Shown here one piece after another: positions 55,571 through 64,000 of a DNA stretch of 64,000 bases. Every line of letters begins with the position of its first letter. Within the stretch, counting starts at the first letter, position 1. The DNA is taken from assembly GCA_001692895.1 (NCBI GenBank), contig KV748214.1, positions 620,001-684,000 on the forward strand, in the 5' to 3' direction. Position numbers and translations under genes: made by a program. This DNA comes from Cenococcum geophilum 1.58 (taxonomy: Eukaryota > Ascomycota > Dothideomycetes > Gloniales > Gloniaceae). The notes beneath the pieces were generated by a model. The model was not told the origin of the DNA, made no database searches, and saw nothing but the letters and a program-made list of their open reading frames with translations.

Positions 55571-57679
55571 ATGGCCAAACAGTTCTATACCTTTCTTCCG
55601 GGCGACCTTGAGCAACTGAGAATAGGCCCACCAGGAAGCAGCCTCCATTGCATGCGAGTAATCGGTTCATTTGACTACCCTCGGCTACCTGGCCCAGGCT
55701 ACATTCGGCTCCTCCATCTGGAACGAGCCTCCAATGACCGCTCGGAGTTGAGAGGCTCCCTTAAGGTCCACAAGCTTGACGCTCAATGCGAATATGAGGC
55801 TATTTCGTACGCCTGAGGTGACTATCCCGAGTTTGACCGGACTCTCTTCCTAGGCAATCAAGTTTTGAAAATTAGCCGCAACCTCTATGCCGCGCTCATG
55901 GCGTATAGCTATCCTGATCGCACCAGACTATTGTGAGTGGACGCTATCTGTATTAACCAAGCAGACACAGTCGAGAAGACTCAACAAGTCGCCATTATGG
56001 CTGATATCTACAGCAAGGCAAAAAGAGTACAAGCCTGGCTCGCGCCAGCCTCGAAGTACATGACGGAAGCTATGAAGTTCATGGCACGACTAGCATCGAA
56101 GGCAGAGTCTTTCGGAATCAGCGATAAAGTTGACCAGCCTCGATGGCTTCCAGACTTTCCTTCCGTCAATATCTGCGATGACGGAGCGCAAAATCTCATC
56201 TACGATGCCATCAAAGCTCACGTCGACTATCTCGTTTCTCGATCGTGGTTCAACAGAGTATGGATTGTTCAAGAAGTCAGCTTGGCTGCGGAGCTGATCG
56301 TATCTTGTGGACATTCCACCATGGATTGGACCGCTTTCGCTCGAGCACTAGAAACACTTCGCGGAGCTCTGAGGCAAGTCCCGCTCGGAGAAGAGCGATT
56401 AAGGCTAGAAGGTCTCAAGCCCGCCTGGGAACTTGTACGGCAACGGGACGTCTTTCAACTGTTTGATCGATATGGTGATAGGAACCATCATCTTATGACC
56501 AACATTCTTGGGAAGCAGATGCGCAATCGTGACTGTTCCGATGACCGCGACAGAGTCTACGCAATGCTGGCAAATGACGAAATCTCTATATCCCATAACG
56601 CCGGATTATAACAGAACCGTAGCCGAGGCTTATACTGACTTTACCAGGAGGTATTCACCCGTCAAGCACATTTATTTGGCTGGACTGTGCCGCAGACAGC
56701 ACAAGACAAATCTGGAGGACGCGGACACCAACACCGAGGATAATCAACGGCCGCCCATTAATATCGCCGATCGAGACTATCTGCCTTCTTGGGTACCGGA
56801 GTTTCGCTCATTATTAGCCTCTAGGTGGGCCTCGCCACTCAATAGGAGCTATCATACTGCCCGACAGGCCCCTTTCTATTTATTTCCTCACCCGGAAATG
56901 CTTAGTGCCATAGGCGTCACGAGCACGATCTTCGATATTATCGCAACAACCACTTAGATACATGACGAGAAAAGTAGTCCGTATTACGCATATGACCCCA
57001 GATTTTTTTTTCTATTATCAATTAACTACAAGAAATACCTTGCTTTCCTCCCAAATTCGTCGTCCAACCTACTTCAGAATCACTCTGGCTTATCCTAGCA
57101 AAAACCTTAACAGGCGGAACCAGCGATTGTAATGGGGCAGAATTCCTCTTAACGCGGCTTCCTGGCCTCCAGAGTCTCAATCACCTCAAACAAGGCAGCT
57201 TGCCTTAGCTAACTACAATCTGGGATTGCTTTTCAGCACATTGCTTTAATCCAACCGGAGAAGTATTTCAACACGTGCTCCTCAAGACATTGGGAGTAGA
57301 GTCTCGACCACTTAGTACGGACGGCGAAATCGCATTAGGGTTCCTCAACCACTTAGCAATCATTCTCGTTCCTAACCTGTTGTTTGTAACTACAGAAGGA
57401 TACGTAGGGCTTGCTTCAAGGGATGTTCGAGGTGGTGATTTTGTTGCAATCTTTAATGGCTGCGATATGCCATACGTGGTTCGGCCCGCAGGGAAGGTAA
57501 AATACAAGGAAAATCTATTTAAGGAGGCACTCCAAGTCGTTGGGCCATGCTATCTTCACGGAATTATGAACGGGGAAATCTTCACGGACCGGGACGTGTC
57601 CCGGTTCTCGAGGCTGAAATGGACGAGGCTTAATGGTGATACGGCTGATTCTTTAGAAGGGTGGATGATACTGATTTAA
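55571..57679 (+). pseudogene. HET-domain protein gene, nearly full length but broken
   Basis: ATG at 55571; PGYIRLLHLERASNDRSELR, then YEAISYA followed by TGA where WGD is expected, LFLGNQVLKISRNLYAALMA, RTRLL followed by TGA and VDAICINQADTVEKTQQVAI (Trp-to-stop), MADIYSKAKRVQAWLAP, YLVSRSWFNRVWIVQEVSLA (the WVxQE block), DDRDRVYAMLA. A frameshift near 56580 leads into KSLYPITPDYNRTVAEAYTD, DRDYLPSWVPEFRSLLASRW. A last part (57275-57679) reads LKTLGVESRPLSTDGEIALG, GYVGLASRDVRGGDFVAIFN, GCDMPYVVRPAGKVKYKENL and stops after DSLEGWMILI. About 700 codons in total, the usual size for this HET family. The two TGA and the shift make it a pseudogene; 56950-57270 is decayed. Confidence 0.82.
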
Positions 57680-58294
57680 ATCTATGGAGATCGTCAAATA
57701 CTATAGTGCAGAATGTGCCAGTCATAGGACACAAGGACTGTCAAACGAAGGGTGCGTGACTAGAAGAAGGGCGCGTTCAGCAAAGGCCTTTTGGGCGGCA
57801 TTGGCCAGTTTTTGCAAGCGGTGTTTGCTTGGACCATCTAGGAATTGAGCATCATCTTCGATGCGGATTTGCAGCGACGTAAGAGCCTCCGATATAACTG
57901 GCGTTTGTAGCATTATGCCTTATAGACAAGATTCCACCTTCAAATCATTATCCTTCGGAACGTGCAATTCGGCTAGTGGCTTCTGGATATCTCTAAGTAC
58001 TCTGTCGGGGCCGAACGAATACAGACCTGTCTTCGACCAACCGGACTTAATGTTTCGAAAGTGAGCGCCTATTTACGCGCACGGCTATGGAGTAATGTAA
58101 AATGCTGCTTGCCGACTGCGTTCGCCCCTCAATAAAATCGTTTAACCTGTTCGCGATATGCGGCCTTTAGTGGGCCAAAGACTCCGACGTCACAAGGCTA
58201 GAGCTTATAGGAGGTATGCGATGGAATATGGCAAAGGATAATATTATTTTTAAAATAGTACTCTATTACTTCGAGCGACTTGTATATTCCGAAG

Positions 58295-59013
58295 CAGAGT
58301 TGGGAATAAGTAAGCGAGCCAAGCTGAGTAGGCTTAGCTTGCTGGCTTGCAATTTTTGACACCTTAAGCTTACTTGCTTGGCTTATTTGGCTAAAATCGT
58401 CGGCTTGCTTGGCTTGCTTGCCCGCTTAATTAATTTTTCTATAGAAGTCTTGGGGTTGTATACAAAATTAAGGCTATGGCCCACTTTAAAATCTCTCCTC
58501 TATGGCCTAACCCGTAGTTATAACGCGCAGTTATATAGGGGTGGTTATTATAAAGCTTGGCAAGGTATTAAGGGAGGCTTTAAGAGGCTTTAAGTTGGCT
58601 TTTAAATTTTATAGTGCTAAGGATATAATTGGGAAATTACATAAAAAGAACTATAGAGAAGCTTTAAAGAGGTACGTAATAGAGATATATAGGCGGTTAG
58701 CCCGGAAAAAATAACTAACTAGTGCTTATTTGTGGTATTTATATATAAAATTATTAAACTAACTACTAAATTATATATATATATTACCTATTATGTCAGG
58801 TGACGAAGTCACCTCGCCTATATGTATTGTTCCGCACAGCCGTGTCTGGCATCAAGCCAGTCACTCGTTTACCTTTTGTAGGTTTGTGTGGCTGAGTGGT
58901 GCGGAGCTTATCACCTCACATATTAAGCGGGTAAGCTAGCTTATAAGCTAAGCCTTATTTGGCTTGCTTGCTTACTTAAAATAGGCCTTCTAGCTTGCTT
59001 ATTCCCAACTCTG
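58295..59013. mobile_element. 719-bp hAT-type MITE, TIR CAGAGTTGGGAATAAG, TSD TTCCGAAG
   Basis: Perfect 16-bp terminal inverted repeats, CAGAGTTGGGAATAAG at 58295-58310 and its inverse at 58998-59013, with identical 8-bp direct flanks TTCCGAAG (58287-58294 and 59014-59021). An 8-bp duplication and CAGAG ends are diagnostic of the hAT superfamily. Near both ends the motif GCTTGCTTGGCTT/AAGCAAGCC recurs many times, like subterminal transposase-binding sites. The interior carries no transposase. A 71-aa ORF (58378-58593) inside is probably chance. It sits in the pogo-like transposase; removal of the element and one TSD copy restores that frame. Confidence 0.92.
58794..58920 (+). mobile_element. 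127-bp TG..CA element, TSD TATTA, nested in the MITE
   Basis: Begins TGTCAGGTGACGAAG and ends TTATCACCTCACA, so its ends are a 10-bp inverted repeat with one mismatch and also look like short LTR ends. Perfect 5-bp flanks TATTA at 58789-58793 and 58921-58925. It is GC-richer than the AT-rich MITE around it, so it probably arrived later. Either a solo LTR of a very small (TRIM/SMART-like) retroelement or a tiny MITE. Confidence 0.75.
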
Positions 59014-59860
59014 TTCCGAAGCCGTTATAGATATAAACCCGTGGTTTCTAATTCGCCCGTTATTTAGTTTGGGGATTAAACACTTATTTAAGCCAGTCTA
59101 AGCTGATCTTAGAATTAGTATATCCCGATTAGGAGCACGTAAAATGCCGGCTAGGGGTAGAGTATGTAGTTTATATGCTTTAATAGGTTGCGGCTGGCCA
59201 GATAATTAGTGGGAAGAGAGACCTACCGTCTGCAGAAATGCACTCGATCGCAGTTACTATTATTCGCTTGACGCCCGCGCCTCTATAGGTTTGTAGGTCG
59301 TCCTTACCTGCTAGACTTTAAGGGAGCCAAGCATGCTTAATATAACCCCCATTTCATCTATATTATAGATATTCTCCGGCAGAATAACCGGGTTATATAG
59401 TTCCCTCCCAATTAACTTAAACTACTCTATAATCTTATCGTAGATGTTATTATCGTGCCGATTCCAATATAACGCCTTAACCTTTTTGCTTTAAGCTTGG
59501 GATAGCGTTTGTAGAAGCCTTAAGGCCAGTTCTTGCCAGAGGGCGGATTGTTTTGTCGGTCGTGGGAGCCTAAAAGACGGAAGAGTGCTGACGTGCAACG
59601 ATAAGAGCTAGTGAATGTAGGTACTTAATCGGAACATGGAAGCCATTATTAGACATTTAATAAGGGCTTTCTCTTCCGAAGGGGTGAGGTACTGTTGGCG
59701 TTTTGCCTTCTCTTGTCTGGAGGGTCGTTTATATGCGCGGTACTATAGAGTAGATAGAGGGACATTACTGGACTCTAATAGGGTAGTATATGTTCTAGGC
59801 TTTAAGGGATTAAGGCCTTTAGATAGCGCAGTACTGGCGGGATCTATTCTATGATAGTGA

Positions 59861-60494
59861 TAATGGAGGGACAAGTGGCGCTGCGCTATATAATAGGTAT
59901 CTCCTAAGTAATAGCCTAGTCTTTTACCTATTAGTTAGGGAGTATAACCTCTATATTGCCGCTATATAGGAACCTTACTACTACTACCTTTAGTATATAT
60001 ACTTTAATTAATATAAGGATCTATTCTAGCTCTACGCCTGCTACCTTTAGTATTTAGACCCTATAGTACTAGCCGGTACTACGCTAGGTATACGCTAGAG
60101 GGGCGCCAGTTAGGCGCCTACCGTAATATTGGCCTATAATGGCTTTGCTATATATACTATTAGTGTTCCCTATAATTTTATAGCATCCTTAATATATCTA
60201 AGCCTATCCTCTACCGCGTTCTATTCCTATTATGCTTTATCTAGAGCTCCTAGACAATTTGGCTTACTTATTATACTATATGCGCTACCCTTCCCTAGAT
60301 CTTCCGTAGTGTCTTTTAGGAGGTCTATAAGTGTCTACTATCTCTAGTTAATGTCCTTTAGTTGTTATGGTTAAGTCGCCCCCTATTAGCCTTGTTGTGG
60401 TGTCGCGTTTTTCTATATAGCGTCCTATTAAACGATGCAGTTAAGAAGGAGAACTCTGTCGAATTAGTATAGGCTATTAAGCCTCAATATATAC
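59861..60494. other. RIP-like AT-rich sequence, no readable gene
   Basis: Strings of CTATA/TTAGTA-type sequence with dense stops. Presumably a repeat mutated beyond reading, cut by the Copia LTR at 60495. Confidence 0.5.
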
Positions 60495-60741
60495 TGTAAC
60501 CGACTACCAAGGCTCGCATTACCTTATAACTCACCACCCGTTTCTTAACATCGTATGTCTCACTACCTATGTCTCACTACCTATTTCCATTACCTATTGC
60601 CGACTGTAAGCGCTGTCTACCTCGGCAATTATGCATCATCGTCATTATCTTGTTGTTACCCACTTCGTGTATATATAGACGCTTTAGAGCTACATTTACA
60701 ATCAAGTCGTTCATTCAATTCTTCGCACTGCAAAGCTTACA
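60495..60741 (+). repeat. 5' LTR of a Copia (family A) element
   Basis: 247 bp, TGTAACCGACTACC...GCAAAGCTTACA, same family as the solo LTRs at 1574 and 2064. It has the tandem TCTCACTACCTATG motif and a TATATATAGACG box. The flanking 5 bases differ (TATAC versus GTTAT), and a primer-binding site and gag follow, so it is the left LTR of an element rather than a solo copy. Confidence 0.88.
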
Positions 60742-60754
60742 GTTATAAGCCCGG
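60742..60754 (+). other. Primer-binding site, half-tRNA-iMet type
   Basis: The 13 bases directly after the LTR, GTTATAAGCCCGG, match the complement of the initiator-tRNA anticodon arm (GTTATGAGCCC) with one G-to-A change that RIP could explain. Priming from a cleaved tRNA-iMet half is known from Drosophila copia and several Ty1/copia elements. Confidence 0.65.
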
Positions 60755-60949
60755 ATCGCACTACCTACTAAGCAATCAATCTACCTGTTGCACCATCAAT
60801 CTACTACCTTATTTAAGAAGTCACTACTTCTACTACCTTTGCAGTGTCTTAAGCTTCTTCACCTACTAAACGAACGGACGATCAACCACAGTCGACGACC
60901 GTACGTACCTGACCGACGAACGAATTAACGAAACAAAAAAACGTCAAAA

Positions 60950-61226
60950 TAAGGTTTTCGCCAAGACGCCAATTGGACCCTGCCTAACCTGTTAAAAATC
61001 CTAAAAATAACGACTACAAACGAATCAAAAGTCAACCTTATCCTTAACCAGCCTTCTGATTGGACACAATGGTTCTTTATTATCTAAGACACGGCCGAAA
61101 CGAATAAGGTATGGCAATACATCAACCCATTAAAGAAGGAAAAAGATCTTCTAACGCTAGAACTACCAAGTCAACCCACATCAAGGGACATACTACCGAC
61201 GGCTACATTAATAGCGAAGCTAGAAC
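60950..61226 (+). pseudogene. Copia gag N-terminus, truncated by a hAT insertion
   Basis: Frame with ILKITTTNESKVNLILNQPS, DWTQWFFII followed by TAA, then DTAETNKVWQYINPLKKEKD and LPSQPTSRDILPTATLIAKL. The (S)DWxxW....D....VW.YINP pattern is the start of fungal Copia gag. It ends at 61226 where the hAT terminal repeat begins. Confidence 0.65.
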
Positions 61227-61393
61227 CAGTGTTCTCAATGGACTGGATTGGATACGAAAATCGCTTCAAATCCAATCCAAATATAGGATCAAGCCTCTTA
61301 ACCGGTTATATTAACCGGTTAAACCAGATAATCCAAATAGATTGTATATTTTGGCTAACTATCGCGACTCTTGGCATAGTATTGAGGATCAAA

Positions 61394-64000
61394 TCAGTCG
61401 TTAAGGATCGTATATTCGACTACATCGTCCTCATTAACCTTATCTTCCTGCCCGTCTTCCTGCCCATCTTCCTGCTCGTCTTCCTGCCTATCTTCCTGCC
61501 TATCTTCCTGCTCATCTTCCTGCTTATCTTCCTGCTCATCTTCCTGCTCATCTTCCTGCCCATCTTCCTGCCTGGCTTGCTGCCCGCTGGCTTGTGTATC
61601 TACCTCGCCCGTAGCCTTGCCTTCCTCCTTGGCGGCAGCCTTGGCAGTAGTTTCCTTATATTGCTTATTAACGTTAGGATTAACGCCTTTCGCAAAAGCC
61701 TTAGCCTAAGGACGCCTAAACTAGGACTTAAGGCACTTATTGGCTTCGACGATGTCGGCTTTAAGATAATTGCGGGGGTTAGTAATTAGGTGCTTAGCTA
61801 AACTAAACACGCATTCGCATTTAGCGCTTATAAGAGGTATAGCTAATATATTAAGGGCAAACCGAGTAAGGTTAGGTTATAAGAAGTAAAGGCTATTCTA
61901 ATAAGCTAAAGGATTGTTAATCTGTTTGGGGTCGCTTCTAATATAGCTTTAGTAGGTATCGGATCTACTAAAAGGTACGTATTTAATCTATTTATGATTT
62001 TTAAGTTTACTAAAAGTCTTACCCTATGTAAACTTAATTAATAACGGAGGCTTAATAGATATAGGAGTACTGTACTTGCCCTTATACTCCTCTAGCTAAA
62101 GGTCTTCTACTAAGCCTTAAACCCCGCGATCCTTTAGGTCCTTGGGCCTACTAGCAAGCTAGTACTTTTTATTCTTATCGCCGTTAAATCTTTACTAAAA
62201 TTACCACCACTTCTTATCTGGTAAGAGCACCTAAGTAGCGTAGTAAGCAGCACTGTTGTTGGCTAGGTTGTAGTATTCCTCGCACTTCTTCTATAACGTA
62301 TAGGCGGCGGCTTTAAGGTAGGCGTATTCTTTATAATTGTTATACTCTATATAGTGTTTTTTAAAATCTACCTTAGCGTCCTAGGTGTAGTTAAGAAGCT
62401 AATCCATAGTAGTAAACCAGCGGTAGAGAGTATGCTTATGGCCCTAGCTATATATAGTCGCCTTATAGAATGGCTGTAGGATAAATAAAAGCTTTTTAAG
62501 AAGAAACCAGTAGTGGGATATAAGGCGATCGTTCTTAATACCGTTGCCGCGCTTAGGCCTATAGGTCTCGTAGAATTGCTATATACGTTGCTTGTAATTA
62601 ATAGCGCGTATAATAAAGCTGAAATATAAGTTCTATCTTGTTGCATTACTTTAAATAAGCTAATAGAGAGGTTAGTTAATAGATTATAGAAAGATTGCTA
62701 TTATAGGCCGGATATTAGAAAATCCGGTCCCGGGTAGCGAATATTACGAGATTTTAAAAATCTCCTTAACGCTTACTTCAAGCTTATTAAACAACGACTA
62801 ATTGCTGCTAACTACCACCCTCCGGAACTTATTACGGCGCTAAGGTAATATTTTAATATACCTTATAATGTTATGCAGACGGCTAAGAGCTCCCTACTGC
62901 CTTTAGATCTTCGCGATTAACTTAAAGTCGTGCCTACTGTAAGCTAGCTTAAGCTCTTGTATTAAAGTATCTGCCTTCTTACCTAAAAGGAACGCCTGCG
63001 TATAGAGATTAACCATATAGCCTAGGCACTATAGTCGACATCGCTTTCGCTGCTTTTCTGACATTTTTAGATAGAGAGTCTTTAGAATTAAGTTGATAGC
63101 TATATTATTGCTTAACGCGTTATTAAGCATAAAGTATCCTATCCTGCCGCTAATTCTATACTCACTAATTATATTAAGGATGATCTGGGCTTAATTTGCG
63201 CTGGTGTATTTACCTTTAAGCCGCCGTAAAGTAAAAAGCTTTGTCTATTGAGCTCCGTTCTTATTAATATAATAGGCGATAATTGCAATTATTGCGTAGT
63301 AGTTTGGCGATATCTAAAGGTTAAAAGATAGGTGGATATTTGATTGAGCTTCTCGTAAGTTATTTTATAGTTAAAGCTTCTACTTCTAAAACTTATTTAT
63401 TACCTAGCTGCGGATTGTATTATAAGAAGGAATATACTTAATAAGGCTTTTATGTAGATACTAAATTATTTCTAGAAAGTAGACGTTTTTAATCTGGTAG
63501 AATATAATATGGCAGTATACTAACTAGCGGATTAATAGGATCTTAAAGCGCTTAAACTAAATACCCTAGATATAATCCTGCTGCTTAATATACTACTTAA
63601 TTGCCCCTTTTGGCTTTATCTTACTGCCGCTCTAGTTAATTTAGTAAGTTCTTTTCTAGTAGTTAAGAACGGAAGAGTTACTATTAAGTTCTAATTACTA
63701 ATTAGTAAATAGGCAGTATAGATAGCAGAGCCTCTTACTAAGCGGCCTATATATAGGATCCTTTTTCTTATCTAAGCACCGGTAGTAGTAGTAGTATTTA
63801 ACTCCTAACGTCTTATATATAATCGCGAATCCTTTTTTATTACCCTATATGTGCGAGAACCTCTTCTTACCGCGCCTTTAGCCAGCGATATCGCTAGCTT
63901 TGCGATACCACTTATTATAAAGCTTAATTCGACCTAGCTTAATTGTTGGGGGCGGTAGAAGCTCTAGCTTGGAGTTAGAGTTAAGTTTATAATAAGTAAG
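61394..64000 (-). pseudogene. hAT transposase pseudogene with acidic QED-repeat tail
   Basis: Read on the minus strand from the window edge inward: a VYCHIIFYQIKNVYFLEII block, SNIHLSFNL followed by a stop and ISPNYYAIIAIIAYYINKNG, KLFTLRRLKGKYTSAN, IILNIISEYRISGRIGYFML, NNALSNNIAINLILKTLYLK, MSEKQRKRCRL and CLGYMVNLYTQAFLLGKKAD. Near the C-terminus ADIVEANKCLKS, the end of the hAT dimerisation region (DIIEANECLK in relatives). A low-complexity tail of QEDx units follows, then NEDDVVEYTILND and a stop at 61394. Many TAG/TAA codons and I/N/Y bias indicate RIP. The N-terminal zinc finger part is outside or unreadable. Confidence 0.8.
61441..61572 (-). repeat. 12-bp coding minisatellite (QEDx) in the hAT transposase tail
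   Basis: About 11 copies of CAGGAAGATGRG on the minus strand, each coding Gln-Glu-Asp plus Gly, Glu, Lys or Arg. The plus strand shows CTTCCTGCYCAT units and gives a false hydrophobic ORF. Confidence 0.88.

Larger units (their letters stand above)
57722..59860 (-). pseudogene. pogo/Fot1-like DDE transposase pseudogene, interrupted by a MITE
   Basis: Minus strand, N to C: QYLTPSEEKALIKCLIMASM; KVKALYWNRHDNNIYDKII; LIGRELYNPVILPENIYNID (first catalytic Asp in NIDEMG); VFNPQTK; YIYNGFG, the equivalent of the DGFGTHE block with Asp changed to Asn. The MITE lies here. Then SLEVIEYYFKNNIILCHIPS, HTSYKL followed by a stop and PCDVGVFGPLKAAYREQVKR, NIKSGWSKTGLYSFGPDRVL, TPVISEALTSLQIRIEDDAQ and AAQKAFAERALL, after which the match ends (about 57760), so the 3' end is truncated. 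Stops and I/N/Y-rich codons show RIP. The N-terminal border is approximate. Confidence 0.82.
61227..64000 (-). mobile_element. hAT-superfamily transposon, right end outside the window
   Basis: The left end on the plus strand is CAGTGTTCTCAATGGACTGG, a hAT-like CAGTG terminus directly abutting the broken gag. The preceding 8 bases, GCTAGAAC (61219-61226), would be the target duplication. A palindromic AACCGGTTATATTAACCGGTT lies just inside (61298-61319). The transposase is read on the minus strand. The other end lies beyond 64000, so the duplication cannot be checked here. Confidence 0.78.

Noticed and set aside
50646-57679. Starship-type giant element carrying the HET genes
   Set aside because: No DUF3435 tyrosine recombinase or other captain gene was found in the window, so there is no basis for the call.
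59636-59854. 72-aa plus ORF
   Set aside because: Antisense of the pogo-like transposase N-terminal region.
61229-61789. 186-aa plus-strand ORF with a repeated LPIFLLIFL hydrophobic run
   Set aside because: Antisense of the QEDx tail of the hAT transposase and of its terminal region; the membrane-like look is an artefact of the 12-bp repeat.

Overview
The window is nuclear DNA of a filamentous ascomycete (Pezizomycotina). Introns are short (49-172 nt, apart from one of 443 nt) with GT..AG ends and CTAAC-like branch sites. There is an Ndt80/VIB-1 regulator and several HET-domain sequences. Large AT-rich tracts carry the TAG/TAA/TGA-for-Gln/Trp changes expected of repeat-induced point mutation (RIP). 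A Leotiomycete is my best guess for the class, but that is inference.

Layout. 1-6 kb: the 5' part of an FAD monooxygenase (-), a decayed Tc1/mariner element holding two solo Copia LTRs, a piggyBac transposase fragment and a cytochrome P450 pseudogene. 6-27.7 kb: gene-poor; I could support only a 442-aa protein (10.6-12.0 kb) and a small three-exon dsRBD-like gene (13.6-14.1 kb). 27.7-42 kb: the healthy core, with a VIB-1/XprG-like transcription factor, SRP receptor beta, cystathionine beta-synthase, N-acetylglutamate synthase (convergent with CBS and divergent from a 3-hydroxyisobutyrate-dehydrogenase-like enzyme) and a GH47 mannosidase. 42-50 kb: a small hypothetical protein, a doubtful ORF, LTR and tandem-repeat debris, an F-box-like pseudogene and a VOC/glyoxalase gene.

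50.6-57.7 kb: an allorecognition-type block. A HET-ankyrin gene sits inside a 3.3-kb unit bounded by ~40-bp imperfect inverted repeats. It is followed by an N-terminal HET fragment (+), a truncated HET copy (-) and a near full-length but broken HET gene (+). The ankyrin array is GC-rich with almost identical 105-bp repeats, while the HET half of the same gene is heavily RIP-like. 57.7-64 kb: nested transposons. A pogo/Fot1-like transposase is split by a 719-bp hAT-type MITE (8-bp TSD), itself split by a 127-bp TG..CA element (5-bp TSD). A Copia 5' LTR, primer-binding site and gag follow, cut by a large hAT element that leaves the window.

The core genes are metabolic or housekeeping: sulfur amino acid and arginine synthesis, ER targeting, N-glycan trimming. 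The flanks are repeat graveyards. VIB-1 is known in Neurospora as a regulator of HET-mediated cell death, so regulator and potential targets lie within about 30 kb, but nothing in the sequence proves a functional link. No CRISPR array, rRNA or intact tRNA was seen.
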